From: Candidatus Binatus soli
GTDB taxonomy: Bacteria > Desulfobacterota > Binatia > Binatales > Binataceae
DNA length: 64,000 nucleotides
Assembly: GCA_002479255.1 (NCBI GenBank)
Contig: DLMJ01000036.1
Coordinates: 9,979 to 73,978, forward strand
Reading direction: 5' to 3'
The notes under the pieces are model-generated. The model did no database searches, had not been told where the DNA came from, and saw only the letters and a list, made by a program, of their open reading frames with translations. The translations under genes and the position numbers were made by a program. Positions 15,543-25,433 of this stretch are shown here, one piece after another. Every line of letters starts with the position of its first letter. The stretch's first letter is position 1.

Positions 15543-16775
15543 ATGCTGAGCCCGATCAATCGATGGTTTCCGCGCAGCGCTACAACCGACGCCAAGCTGC
15601 TGCTGGCGACACGCGCGCTCCGGGGCCTTGCCGACGGGACAGTCAGCATATTGCTGCCGAGCTACCTGACCGCGATCGGATTCAATCCGATGCGCGTCGG
15701 CGCAATCGTGTTTGGCACGCTGCTGGGCTCGGCGGCGCTGACGCTATGGGTGGGGCTGGCCACCGATCGGCTGGGCCGGCGTCGAGTCCTGCTTGCGGCT
15801 TGCGCGCTGATGCTGGCGACGGGAATTGGATTTGCCGCCACGGCGAGCTTCTGGGTGCTGTTCGTAGTCGCGGTCGTCGGCACGCTGAATCCGTCGGCGG
15901 GCGACGTCAGCCTGTTTCTACCCGTCGAACAGGCGGCGCTGGCCGAAGCCGCACAGCCGCGCGATCTGACCGCGATGTTCGCGCTGTACAACGTTGCGGG
16001 CGCGACGGCCGGTGCGTTCGGCGCGCTCGCCAGTGGCGTGCCGGCGATACTCGCGGCGCGGCATGGATGGGCGCTCGCGCCGGCGCTGCGGTCGGGTTTT
16101 GTCGCATACGCGATCATCGCGGCGATTGCGTTCGCGGTTTATCGGCGTCTCTCCCCGGCTGTCGAAGTCGAGCGCCAGCCCGCCAAGTCCGCGCCGCTGG
16201 CGAAATCGCGGGCAATCGTGCTCCGGCTTTCGGCGCTGTTCAGTCTCGACTCGCTCGGCGGCGGATTCGTAATTCAGTCACTGCTGGCGCTGTGGCTGTT
16301 TCGCCGCTTCAACCTCTCGGTTCAAGCGGCGGGCACGTTTTTCTTTGCGGCCGGACTGCTTGGCTCGTTTTCACAGTTCATTTCGTCGGCGCTGGCGGCG
16401 CGGTTCGGCCGGATCAACACGATGGTATTCAGCCATCTGCCGTCGAACGCCATGCTGATCGTCGCGGCGTTGATGCCGACCCCGGGGCTGGCGATGGCAT
16501 TTCTGCTGCTGCGCTTTTCGACCTCGCAGATGGACGTTCCCGCGCGCCAGTCGTATGTGATGGCGGTGGTGCCGCCCGAAGAGCGCGCGGCCGCGGCGAC
16601 AGTGACCAATGTGCCGCGCAGCCTGGCAGCGGCGATGGCGCCGTTGCCGGCGGGCGCGATGCTGACTCATTCGTCGTTTGGATGGCCGCTGATTTGCGCG
16701 GGCGCGCTCAAAACAATTTACGACATCGCACTGCTGATTCAGTTCCGCGCCGTCAAACCCTCCGATGAATCCTGA
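15543..16775 (+). CDS. MFS transporter, putative exporter
   Basis: Major facilitator superfamily permease of 410 residues with about 12 transmembrane segments. The A-motif-like loop 2-3 is GLATDRLGRRRV, followed by hydrophobic helices (LLAACALMLATGIGF, FVVAVVGTLNPSAGD). ATG 15543 starts the protein just ahead of helix 1; the frame open from 15438 has an Arg-rich N-terminus unlike a membrane protein. It is downstream of, and same strand as, the nucleotidyltransferase, so it may export the product of the RiPP-like cluster or confer immunity (inference). Substrate unknown. Confidence 0.85.
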   Translation: MLSPINRWFPRSATTDAKLLLATRALRGLADGTVSILLPSYLTAIGFNPMRVGAIVFGTLLGSAALTLWVGLATDRLGRRRVLLAACALMLATGIGFAATASFWVLFVVAVVGTLNPSAGDVSLFLPVEQAALAEAAQPRDLTAMFALYNVAGATAGAFGALASGVPAILAARHGWALAPALRSGFVAYAIIAAIAFAVYRRLSPAVEVERQPAKSAPLAKSRAIVLRLSALFSLDSLGGGFVIQSLLALWLFRRFNLSVQAAGTFFFAAGLLGSFSQFISSALAARFGRINTMVFSHLPSNAMLIVAALMPTPGLAMAFLLLRFSTSQMDVPARQSYVMAVVPPEERAAAATVTNVPRSLAAAMAPLPAGAMLTHSSFGWPLICAGALKTIYDIALLIQFRAVKPSDES

Positions 16776-17108
16776 ATCGTCCGATGACTCAAGCGGGTAG
16801 AAGTAGCGATCATGTAAGGGAGAATCGCAGACCGTCGGCCGTATGATGAGGGTTATGGAACAGGAAGGTGACCTAGCTCCGAATCTGCTAAGATACGGTT
16901 GCGAAGCCGCTCCTTGTACCACCACCGAGCATTTTTAACTCAAGGTGTTGGGAAACTCAGTCGGCGTACGGTCCACAAGTGATGTGTTGCCAGCTCTCGA
17001 ATCCGCACAGGTAACAAATGTTTGTTCGGGCTTCGCTACGCCACCTAGACCTCGAATGGGTCGCGTCAGTCTTGGCTGTATGGAAGGAATTTTGGCGGGA
17101 GTTAAAGG
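16776..17108. other. Intergenic region upstream of the P-type ATPase
   Basis: About 330 bases with no convincing gene; an open frame from 16945 runs into the ATPase gene out of frame and looks like a shadow. The ATPase promoter must lie here. A GGGAG ribosome binding site sits just upstream of its ATG. No hairpin-plus-T terminator for the MFS gene was found. Confidence 0.4.
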
Positions 17109-19670
17109 ATGGCTACTGAGAAGAAGTCACGAGAAGATGCGAAGACCTTAGACGATTCAAAGGACTCCTCGCCTAACCCGTCCAAGGCAAGTGTCGCCAA
17201 GCCCAATGAGTCGAAGCCCAGCGCGGACGAGATTCGCACGCGCGCCTACGAAATATTCCAGGCGCGCCACGGCGGACCGGGGAATGAGATCGGCGACTGG
17301 CAAAAGGCAGAGGCATCAGTTTCCGCAGATGCGCCCAAGGCTGAGTCCTCCAACGTCACCGATGGCTCAGCGACCGGCCTTACGAGTGACGAGGCCGGCC
17401 TCCGGCTTAAGAAGTTCGGCTCCAACGCGATGCCCGACACAGCGGTGCATCCGCTGCGTTCGGCGTTGAGCAAATTCTGGACGCCGGTTCCATGGATGCT
17501 CGAGGCTGCGATCGTGCTTGAGGTGGCGCTCGGCAAGTACGTCGAGGGGGCGATCATCGCGGGCCTGCTGGTGTTCAACGCCGCGCTCGGGTTTTTTCAG
17601 GAGTCGCGCGCCCAGGCAACTCTTGCGGCGCTGAAGTCGCGGCTGGCGCTGAACGCGTCGGTCCGGCGCGGCGGTGTTTGGACGATTGTGCCCGCAGTCT
17701 CGTTGGTGCCGGGTGATATCGTGAAGCTGTCTCTGGGCGCCGTGGTAGCTGCCGACGTGCGCATCGTCGAGGGGTCAGTTTTGCTCGATCAGTCCATGCT
17801 CACCGGCGAATCAATACCCATAGAAGCCGGTCCGGGCTTGCAGACCTATGCCGGCGCGCTGGTGCGGCGCGGTGAGGCGGTTGCGGAGGTCACGGCGACC
17901 GGACCGCGCACGAAGTTCGGGCGCACTGCGGAGCTGGTCCGCACGGCGCATGTCACGAGTTCGGAGCAGAAGGCGGTTCTTCGCGTCGTGCGCAATCTCG
18001 CGATGTTCAATAGCGTCGTCATTGTCATGCTGGTGGCGTATGCCTACCGGCTCGCGATGCCGCTTGCCGAGATCATACCGCTGGTGCTGACCGCGATCCT
18101 CGCATCGATCCCGGTGGCGCTGCCGGCCACGTTTACCGTTGCGGCTGCTCTGGGCGCACGCGCGCTGGCGCGTCTGGGCGTGCTTCCGACGCGGCTCTCG
18201 GCCGTGGACGAAGCGGCAACCATCGATGTCTTGTGCGCCGATAAGACCGGCACGCTGACGCGCAACGAATTGACGGTGACCGCAGTCCGTCCCGCGCCGG
18301 GCTTCGACGAGGCCGGCTTGCTGGGACTCGCGGCGATAGCGAGCGCGGAAGGCGGGCAGGATCCTGTCGATGCAGCGATTCGCTCCGCAGCCTCGAGCAA
18401 GGGCGCCAAGCTGCTGAAACTGATTAAGTTCATCCCCTTCGATCCCGCAAATAAGACGTCCGAGGCGACTGCCGCGGATCCAAGCGGAGGCGGCGCCACG
18501 CGAGTCGTGAAGGGAGCTTATGCCGCAGTGATCGGCCTTGCGCCGCCATTGCCGGAGCTGTCCGCGGCGGCTACCGAACTGGAGGCGGATGGCTTCAGGC
18601 TGCTCGCCGTCGCGGCCGGCACCGCCGCGGCGATGCGCCTGGCGGGACTGATCGCGCTGAGCGATCCGCCGCGAGCTGACTCGGCGGCGCTGGTCGCGGA
18701 GATGCGCACGTTAGGCGTGCGGACCGTGATGGTGACCGGCGACGCCCCCGCGACGGCTGCAATCGTGGCTCGTGCGGTGGGCCTCGATGGAGCCGTCTGT
18801 CCGCCCGGGCCGATTGGCGACGCTGTGACGCCTGAGCAATTCGCGGTCTTTGCCGGCGTCCTGCCGGAGGACAAGTACAAACTCGTGAAGGCTTTCCAGA
18901 AGGGTGGCCACAATGTTGCGATGTGCGGCGACGGCGCCAACGACGCGCCCGCATTGCGGCAGGCGCAGATGGGAATCGCGGTATCGACCGCCACCGACGT
19001 CGCCAAGTCGGCGGCAGGTATAGTGCTGACCAAGCCCGGCCTTGGCGGCATCGTGGCCTCGCTTAAGGAAGGCCGCATGACCTTTCAGCGCATCCTGACC
19101 TATACGCTGAGCTCGGTTACCAAAAAGATCGTGCAGGTGCTCTTTCTGGCGGTTGGCCTGGTCATGACTGGACACGCCATCCTGACCCCCATGCTGATGG
19201 TCATCATTATGCTCACCGGCGACTTCCTGGGCATGTCGCTGACGACCGACAACGTGAGTCCCTCCCCGCTGCCCGATGCCTGGCGAATCGGCCGCTTGAC
19301 GGTAGCTGGGGTCTTTATGGGAGTCTGCGAGTTGGCCTTTTGCACGGCAGTATTGGCCGTCGGCAAATTCCGGCTGGGGCTTGGGATCGAGGCGCTGCAA
19401 ACCATGGCCTTTCTAGCCGTTGTGTTCGGCAATGAGGCGTCGCTCTACGCCATCCGCGCACGCCAACGCCTGTGGTCCGCGCCAAGCCGATGGCTGGTTC
19501 TGTCGTCCGTAGCGGATGTCCTGATCGCTTCGACGTTGGCCGTCTGCGGAATCGTAATGACGGCTTTGCCGGACGTGCTTGTGGTCGGCACGCTGGCCGC
19601 GGCAGTTGCCTTGGCATTCGTCGCGGATGTGGCGAAATTCCCGGTATTTAGTCGCCTCAGGATCGCCTAG
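17109..19670 (+). CDS. P3A-type P-type ATPase (proton-pump-like) with N-terminal DUF2934 segment
   Basis: Cation-transporting P-type ATPase of 853 residues, closest in layout to plasma-membrane H+-ATPases. After a Lys/Ser-rich tail comes a DUF2934-like segment (DEIRTRAYEIFQARHGG, ~40-70), then the cation ATPase N-terminus, A-domain TGES (232-235), M4 IPVALPAT (334-341), phosphorylation motif DKTGTLT (378-384), the TGD motif (VMVTGDAP), hinge GDGANDAPAL, and four to six C-terminal helices. It would use ATP to extrude H+ and energise the membrane or resist acid. There is no heavy-metal domain or CPC motif, arguing against P1B. Start supported by GGGAG upstream. Confidence 0.9.
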   Translation: MATEKKSREDAKTLDDSKDSSPNPSKASVAKPNESKPSADEIRTRAYEIFQARHGGPGNEIGDWQKAEASVSADAPKAESSNVTDGSATGLTSDEAGLRLKKFGSNAMPDTAVHPLRSALSKFWTPVPWMLEAAIVLEVALGKYVEGAIIAGLLVFNAALGFFQESRAQATLAALKSRLALNASVRRGGVWTIVPAVSLVPGDIVKLSLGAVVAADVRIVEGSVLLDQSMLTGESIPIEAGPGLQTYAGALVRRGEAVAEVTATGPRTKFGRTAELVRTAHVTSSEQKAVLRVVRNLAMFNSVVIVMLVAYAYRLAMPLAEIIPLVLTAILASIPVALPATFTVAAALGARALARLGVLPTRLSAVDEAATIDVLCADKTGTLTRNELTVTAVRPAPGFDEAGLLGLAAIASAEGGQDPVDAAIRSAASSKGAKLLKLIKFIPFDPANKTSEATAADPSGGGATRVVKGAYAAVIGLAPPLPELSAAATELEADGFRLLAVAAGTAAAMRLAGLIALSDPPRADSAALVAEMRTLGVRTVMVTGDAPATAAIVARAVGLDGAVCPPGPIGDAVTPEQFAVFAGVLPEDKYKLVKAFQKGGHNVAMCGDGANDAPALRQAQMGIAVSTATDVAKSAAGIVLTKPGLGGIVASLKEGRMTFQRILTYTLSSVTKKIVQVLFLAVGLVMTGHAILTPMLMVIIMLTGDFLGMSLTTDNVSPSPLPDAWRIGRLTVAGVFMGVCELAFCTAVLAVGKFRLGLGIEALQTMAFLAVVFGNEASLYAIRARQRLWSAPSRWLVLSSVADVLIASTLAVCGIVMTALPDVLVVGTLAAAVALAFVADVAKFPVFSRLRIA

Positions 19671-19754
19671 CAGGCCTGACTAAGCATCCAATACGCGAGA
19701 CGCGCGAGCCCGACCGAGCAGAGTGTCGGCCAGCCGAATTCATCCGGTCATCGA

Positions 19755-22505
19755 CTACGCCGCGCTGAGGATGTGGTCGAGCTGGCCGCGTGCCCAGGTG
19801 TCCAGCATTGCTGCAAGCGACTGCAGCTTTACGGGTTTGCTCAGATAATCGTCCATCCCGGCGTCGAGGCATCGGGCGCGATCGCCTTCGGTCGCGTGCG
19901 CAGTAAGGGCGATTACCACGGTGTGCCGAGTGGTTCCTTCGCGCCGCCTAATCTCCGCGACCGCTTCGTAGCCGTCCATCTCGGGCATCTCGCAGTCCAT
20001 CAAGACAATATCGGGGTGCCCGCTCGATACGACCTCCAGCCCACGGCGCGCACTGTCGACGATTTCCGCGGTGTAGCCGAGAACGTGAAGCTGCTGCGCC
20101 CCCATAGTTCGATTCACCAGATTGTCGTCCACCAACAGCACCCGTACCGCCTTGCGCCATGGCGGCGGTTGATTGCCAATCGGGCTCGGCGGCGCGTCGG
20201 CAATGGTCTTGGTGGCGATGCCATCGGGCTTTGCAAATAGCTCGAGGAGACAGGTGAACAACTGCGACGGACGCACCGGCTTGGTAATCCAGGCATCCAC
20301 CACTTCGGTCGCATTCCACGCAGCGCTTTCCGCGCTAAGCATGATCGCCTTGCTATGTTTGATATCGGGGTCCTCCTTGATCGCACGCGCGAAGCCGAGT
20401 GCGCCCAAGCCGGATATCTGTTCATCGATGAGCACAACGATTTGCTTCTCGTCGCCGGCCCGCGTCTGCTCCAGGATATCCAGCGCTTCGGCCCCGCTGC
20501 CGACCGCCACATTCTCAATGCCCCACGACGACAGGTATTCGGAAATGACTTGACGACTGGCTGGATTATCGTTGACGATCAGCGCGCGCATCCCGTTGAA
20601 ACATGAGGCGGCGGTCGCAGACATCCACGGACGGACAATCTCGAGTCCCTTCTCGAGTCGCGCGGTGAAATGAAAGTTCGATCCTTTTTCGGGCGCGCTT
20701 TCAAATCCGATCTCGCCGCCCATTTGATCGACCAGTCTGGCCGCGATGACCAGGCCGAGTCCGGTGCCGCCGAAGCGCCGGCTGGTCGATCCTTCCGCCT
20801 GAACAAATGGCTGAAACAGGCGCCCCTGTGTCTCGGGTGGAATTCCAATTCCCGTGTCCATCACCTCGAAGCGCACCAGCACGCCGCCGGCCGAGTCTTC
20901 CACTCTGCTTGCCCGGACCATCACCTCGCCTTGATGGGTGAACTTGATCGCGTTGGACACGAGGTTGTTGAGAATCTGGCGCAGCCTGCTCGGATCCCCG
21001 CGCAAACCGCTCGGCATGTTTACGTCCACATACAGGGCAAGCTCGATTCCTTTGGCGCGAGCAGCCACTGCAAAAGAATCGATAAGACTTTCCGTCAGTT
21101 CGACAAGGTCGAAGTCGAGCTTCTCGAGCACGACCCGGCCGGCGGCGAGTTTCGAGAAGTCGAGTATGTCGTTGACGATGGTCAGCAGCAGCTCGCCGCT
21201 GGACCGGATGATATCAGTTTGGCGGCGCTGCTCGGGAGTCAAATCGGAAAGCGACAGCAGCTCTCCGGTGCCGATGATTCCGCTAAGCGGCGTGCGAATC
21301 TCATGGCTCATGCTGGCCAGGAAGTCGGATCGCAGACGGGCTGCTTCCAGCGCAACGTCGCGCACTTGATCGCGCGCGCGATCGGCCTGTTCCCCGGCGC
21401 GCTTGCGGCTGGTGATATCCACCAGCACGCCCTCGTAGTGTTCGACTTTGCCCGCTGCATCGTAAACGGCGCGCGCACTCTGCTCGCACGAGATGATGCT
21501 GCCGTCGCGCCGGCGTATCCCCACTTCGAAGTTCTGGACCACTCCCTCGCCTTCGATGATAGCCTCGAGCCGGGCGCGCTCCTCGGCGTCCAGCCATAGC
21601 TCCGCGATGTTGGCGCGTTTGAGACTGTCGGCATCCTGAAATCCCAGCATCTCGACCATGGCCGGATTGGCCTCGAGAATGTTTCCGCCGGTTGAAATTC
21701 TGTACAAGCCCACCGGCACCCGCTCGACCAGACTGCGGTAGCGGGCTTCCTCGCGGTTGCGCCCGACTCGGGCTTCATCCTCGACGCGTTTGTGCTCGGT
21801 GACGCGCGCCAATTCCGCCTGGCTGATCGCGAGTGCTTTGGCAATGTCAGTCAGCCGCCGCGTGATCAGGAAGGCGTAGCCGCCGACTATCAACAGCCAT
21901 ACGATGACGATGCCGCCGCCGATCCCCAATACGATCATGCTCTGGCGCGACGTCGCGCGGGCCTTTGCGGTGCGTTCTGTCAGCAGCAGCTGTTCCGCCG
22001 CGGACATTTGCTGCAATTGCGCAACCATTTGGTAAACAACAGTACTCAACTCTGCAAGCTGCGGCGTCCTGATCGACTGTTGCCGGTCAAAGGCCGGAGC
22101 CGAACGAATAATGTCCTCAGAGAGCGCTGTCATTTGCCGCCCAATCCGATCGAATTGATCGAGTCGATTCTGCTGGGACGCGTTATCCAGGGTCACGGAC
22201 CGGAGTACTACCGACTGGCGCTTGAGTTTGGAGGCGATATCGATAACGCGATCCAGGTTCCGCGGATCGTTGCTCTGGTAGTAGTTTTGAATTGCCGCGA
22301 GCGCGGCGAGGGTGTTCCCTCGAGTGTCGTCCAGAACACCGAGAACATCCTGTGTGTGAGTTATCCACGTGCTCCAGGCGTAGGACTCGTTCGCGTCTTT
22401 ATAGGCAGTCCCCCCGATTAGCACTGCGGCAACGATCGCCGCGGCAAAGCCAGCCCAAAGTAATCTGTCGCTGAAGTTCCGTTTCGCAGGCATCTTTTCG
22501 CTCAC
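19755..22505 (-). CDS. Hybrid sensor histidine kinase/response regulator
   Basis: Membrane-bound hybrid kinase of 916 residues. Order: transmembrane helix 15-34, periplasmic CHASE3-like helical sensor (~35-185), second helix 190-212, PAS/PAC (~250-370; EGVLVDITSRKRA), HisKA with phospho-acceptor His401 (SMSHEIRTPLSG), HATPase_c (DTGIGIP, GGTGLGL), first receiver (~655-765) with LIDEQISG in the phosphorylation strand, and second receiver (~795-905) with DIVLMDCEMPEMDG and Lys in LSKPV. No separate Hpt or output regulator is adjacent, so the phosphorelay partner is elsewhere. Signal unknown. Confidence 0.92.
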   Translation of the reverse strand: MSEKMPAKRNFSDRLLWAGFAAAIVAAVLIGGTAYKDANESYAWSTWITHTQDVLGVLDDTRGNTLAALAAIQNYYQSNDPRNLDRVIDIASKLKRQSVVLRSVTLDNASQQNRLDQFDRIGRQMTALSEDIIRSAPAFDRQQSIRTPQLAELSTVVYQMVAQLQQMSAAEQLLLTERTAKARATSRQSMIVLGIGGGIVIVWLLIVGGYAFLITRRLTDIAKALAISQAELARVTEHKRVEDEARVGRNREEARYRSLVERVPVGLYRISTGGNILEANPAMVEMLGFQDADSLKRANIAELWLDAEERARLEAIIEGEGVVQNFEVGIRRRDGSIISCEQSARAVYDAAGKVEHYEGVLVDITSRKRAGEQADRARDQVRDVALEAARLRSDFLASMSHEIRTPLSGIIGTGELLSLSDLTPEQRRQTDIIRSSGELLLTIVNDILDFSKLAAGRVVLEKLDFDLVELTESLIDSFAVAARAKGIELALYVDVNMPSGLRGDPSRLRQILNNLVSNAIKFTHQGEVMVRASRVEDSAGGVLVRFEVMDTGIGIPPETQGRLFQPFVQAEGSTSRRFGGTGLGLVIAARLVDQMGGEIGFESAPEKGSNFHFTARLEKGLEIVRPWMSATAASCFNGMRALIVNDNPASRQVISEYLSSWGIENVAVGSGAEALDILEQTRAGDEKQIVVLIDEQISGLGALGFARAIKEDPDIKHSKAIMLSAESAAWNATEVVDAWITKPVRPSQLFTCLLELFAKPDGIATKTIADAPPSPIGNQPPPWRKAVRVLLVDDNLVNRTMGAQQLHVLGYTAEIVDSARRGLEVVSSGHPDIVLMDCEMPEMDGYEAVAEIRRREGTTRHTVVIALTAHATEGDRARCLDAGMDDYLSKPVKLQSLAAMLDTWARGQLDHILSAA

Positions 22506-22715
22506 AGATTCCCCTTCTCACTTCACTGCCTTGGCAGCGCCTTGTTCTTCCAGTTCAAGATTTATGCCGCGCGCGGTGAATAAATGGGCTGGTTGAAAGA
22601 GAACTGAGCGTGCGGACGGCGGCAATTCAATGACAGCGGCGGCACGAAAATGCCGCGCTAACAAATCCGGGCAGCTAGCCGCGAGCCGCGAGAATCATGG
22701 CGATCGGCATCGAGA

Positions 22716-23120
22716 CTAGCTCTTGCGGTGCGCGCGCGGGTCCCATTCCGGCAGTGGCTGCGGCTCGGGCATCATGAGGTCTTTTGCCGCAACGATGCCG
22801 ACGAGTTTGCCCAGGTGCATAACGGGAAGGGCGCCGACCTTGTACTCGCGCATCAGGGTGGCCGCATGTTCCAGCGTTTCCGAGGGTATCACGGTGACCG
22901 GATCGCGCGTCATCGCGGTTTCGACGAGCGTCGAGTCGAGCGCGTCCGCGTAGCGTCTTAAGTCAAATTCGCTCACGATCCCGACCAGCTGGTCTGCCTC
23001 GACGACCGGCAGCCGGCGAAATGGTCCCGCCTTCATTTTGGATGCTGCGGCAGCGAGCGTATCGCCCGGTCTTACGGTGACTACATTTCGCGTCATCCGG
23101 ACCTCGACCAGGTGCATCAT
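22716..23120 (-). CDS. Two-CBS-domain protein
   Basis: Stand-alone CBS pair of 134 residues: CBS1 ~8-65 (VTVRPGDTLAAAASKM, GIVSEFDLRRYAD) and CBS2 ~72-128 (DPVTVIPSETLEHAATLM, LVGIVAAKDLM). Such proteins bind adenosyl ligands (AMP, ATP, SAM) as energy sensors, often acting on a partner protein. It lies between the hybrid kinase and a GNAT gene, all leftward but with gaps over 150 bp. Target unknown. Confidence 0.88.
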   Translation of the reverse strand: MMHLVEVRMTRNVVTVRPGDTLAAAASKMKAGPFRRLPVVEADQLVGIVSEFDLRRYADALDSTLVETAMTRDPVTVIPSETLEHAATLMREYKVGALPVMHLGKLVGIVAAKDLMMPEPQPLPEWDPRAHRKS

Positions 23121-23277
23121 CTAACTTCCTCCAAAATGCCGCTGCGGCCGATGCATCGATCGGAACGGCCGCCGGATTGAGTGAAATCATATGGCAGGCG
23201 CGGCGGTGGATGCCATGCGTGGCGGCGGGACAACTGCGGCGCGCTTGTCCGATGCCTCTTTGACATCTGAGAGGTGA

Positions 23278-23715
23278 TCAAGATCCCAAAGGAGCTTTTC
23301 TCAGGTAGTGCTTCTGATGGCCCCGCGGATAGTCGGCATGAGTGGCGACAATCTCAAACCCGAGACTCTGGTAAAAGCCCGGTGCCTGGAAGCTGTGAGT
23401 GTCCAGGACCATCTGGCCGCAGCCGCGTGCAATTGCCTCGGCCTCCGCGGCCGCCATCAGACCTTTGCCGTATCCACGATTGCGATAGTCCCACCGTACC
23501 CAAAGATAGCGAACTTCGCAGCATCCACCCCAGGTCCAACCGTAGAGGCCGGCAATGATCGTTCCGTCTTCCTCGCGCACCAGGTAAGAGAGGATTTTGC
23601 CGTCTCTGATACCAGTCCGCTGGACGTTGTACTCATTGATACGATCTTCGAGAAAATGGATTTCGCTGTCAGGAAGATGCTCGTCGACGGGCGGGATGTG
23701 GATCTTGAAATTCAT
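23278..23715 (-). CDS. GNAT family N-acetyltransferase
   Basis: Acetyltransferase-fold protein of 145 residues. The CoA-binding region is YLWVRWDYRNRGYGKGLMAA (R/Q-x-x-G-x-G/A block as RNRGYGKG), followed by DTHSFQAPGFYQSLGFE, the typical C-terminal strand-helix. ATG 23715 is preceded by a strong GGAGG, so the longer frame to 23790 is rejected. It lies 80 bp downstream of pgi with no visible terminator between, so co-transcription is possible. Substrate unknown. Confidence 0.88.
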   Translation of the reverse strand: MNFKIHIPPVDEHLPDSEIHFLEDRINEYNVQRTGIRDGKILSYLVREEDGTIIAGLYGWTWGGCCEVRYLWVRWDYRNRGYGKGLMAAAEAEAIARGCGQMVLDTHSFQAPGFYQSLGFEIVATHADYPRGHQKHYLRKAPLGS

Positions 23716-23789
23716 TAGTTGTCCTCCGATGTTCCTTTTACGACCCCGGGCGGCCGGTGGCGAGCCGCGACAATCGCGGCGGACGGTCA

Positions 23790-25433
23790 TCAGCTCTTGC
23801 GGCGCGCGCGGTAACGGCGAATCAGCGCATTAGTCGAGCTGTCGTGGGCTAGTGGAGGTTCCGCAGGAGATTCCAGCTCCGGGATGATTTTTTGCGCCAG
23901 GACTTTGCCCAGTTCCACGCCCCATTGATCGAATGAGTCTATGTTCCAGATTGCGCCCTGGGTGAACACGCTATGCTCGTAGAGCGCGACCAGCTTGCCG
24001 AGCGTTTCGGGAGTTAGCTCGTCGGCCAGGATTACCGTCGAGGGACGATTGCCCTCGAACACGCGATGCGGCGCCAGCCAATCCGGCGTGCCTTCGGCCT
24101 TGACCTGGTCGGGCGTTTTCCCGAATGCCAGCGCCTCGGCCTGCGCGAACACGTTCGAGAGCAGCAGATCGTGATGGCGTCCGAGCGGATTCAGCGCTCG
24201 GCAGAAACCGATGAAGTCGCACGGAATAAGTTTCGTCCCCTGATGGATTAGCTGGTAGAACGAATGCTGGCCGTTGGTGCCGGGCTCGCCCCAGTAAATC
24301 GGTCCAGTCTGATAATCGACCGGCGCGCCTTCGAGCGTGACGTGCTTGCCGTTCGATTCCATCGTTAGCTGCTGGAGATAGGCGGGAAAGCGCTTGAGGT
24401 ATTGCTCGTACGGCAGCACCGCGACGGTTTGCGCGCCGAAGAAATCGTTGTACCAGACGCAGAGCAGGCCCATCAGGACCGGCAGGTTGCGCGCGAACGG
24501 CGCAGTGCGAAAATGCTCGTCGATGGCGTGGAAGCCGGACAGCATCGCGCGGAAATTGTCGGCGCCGACCGCGATCATCGTGGAAAGGCCAATCGCGGAG
24601 TCCATCGAGTAGCGGCCGCCGACCCAATCCCAAAAACCGAACATGTTTTTCGTGTCGATTCCGAACTTCGCCACTGCGGCGGCGTTGGTCGAGACCGCGA
24701 CGAAATGCTTCGCCACCGCCTGGTCGTTGCCAAGCGCGGCGAGACTCCAACTCCGCGCGGTCTGCGCGTTGGTCATCGTCTCGAGCGTGGTGAAAGTCTT
24801 CGACGAAATGATGAATAGCGTTTCGGCCGGGTCGAGATCGCGCGTGGCCTCGGCGAAATCGGTTCCATCGACGTTGGAGACGAAGCGCACGGTCAGATTA
24901 CGGTCGCTGTAATGGCGCAGCGCCTCGTACGCCATGACCGGGCCGAGGTCGGAACCGCCGATCCCGATATTGATCACGTTGCGGATACGCTTGCCGGTGT
25001 GACCTTTCCAGGAGCCGGTTCGGATGCCCGCCGAAAAATCCGCCATGCGATCGAGTACCGCGTGGACTTTGGGCACCACGTCGTCGCCATCGACGCCGAT
25101 TGAAGCGCTGCGCGGCGCTCGCAGCGCGACATGCAGGACGGCCCGCTTTTCGGTCACGTTAATTTGGTCGCCGCGGAACATCGAGTCGATGCGCCCGCGG
25201 AGTCCCACCTCTTCGGCCAATGCGAGCAGCAAGCGAAGAGTCTCGTCGGTCACGCGATGCTTGGAATAGTCGAAGTACAGGCCGGCCGCCTCGACGACGA
25301 GCCGTTCACCGCGCTTAGGATCCTCGGCGAACAGAGTTCTCAGGTGGCGGCTGTGGATCTGGTTGTAATGCGCCTGCAATGCCTTCCACGCGGGGCGCTC
25401 GGTTAGAGAATTCGTTTTCGTTGATGCCGGCAT
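23790..25433 (-). CDS. pgi: Glucose-6-phosphate isomerase
   Basis: Phosphoglucose isomerase of 547 residues, interconverting glucose-6-phosphate and fructose-6-phosphate in the cytoplasm. Full-length match to the long bacterial form: sugar-phosphate binding VINIGIGGSDLGP, SSKTFTT, signature DWVGGRYSMDSAIG, catalytic EGAPVDYQTGPIYWGEPGTN region with the conserved His further on (LIHQGT), and C-terminal signature FDQWGVELGKVLAQK. The C-terminus ends in a short basic stretch (RRYRARRKS). Start ATG 25433. Confidence 0.96.
   Translation of the reverse strand: MPASTKTNSLTERPAWKALQAHYNQIHSRHLRTLFAEDPKRGERLVVEAAGLYFDYSKHRVTDETLRLLLALAEEVGLRGRIDSMFRGDQINVTEKRAVLHVALRAPRSASIGVDGDDVVPKVHAVLDRMADFSAGIRTGSWKGHTGKRIRNVINIGIGGSDLGPVMAYEALRHYSDRNLTVRFVSNVDGTDFAEATRDLDPAETLFIISSKTFTTLETMTNAQTARSWSLAALGNDQAVAKHFVAVSTNAAAVAKFGIDTKNMFGFWDWVGGRYSMDSAIGLSTMIAVGADNFRAMLSGFHAIDEHFRTAPFARNLPVLMGLLCVWYNDFFGAQTVAVLPYEQYLKRFPAYLQQLTMESNGKHVTLEGAPVDYQTGPIYWGEPGTNGQHSFYQLIHQGTKLIPCDFIGFCRALNPLGRHHDLLLSNVFAQAEALAFGKTPDQVKAEGTPDWLAPHRVFEGNRPSTVILADELTPETLGKLVALYEHSVFTQGAIWNIDSFDQWGVELGKVLAQKIIPELESPAEPPLAHDSSTNALIRRYRARRKS

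Noticed and set aside
15533..16768. 411-codon plus-strand ORF overlapping the MFS gene
   Set aside because: Arg-rich +1 shadow; the real frame encodes 12 membrane helices.
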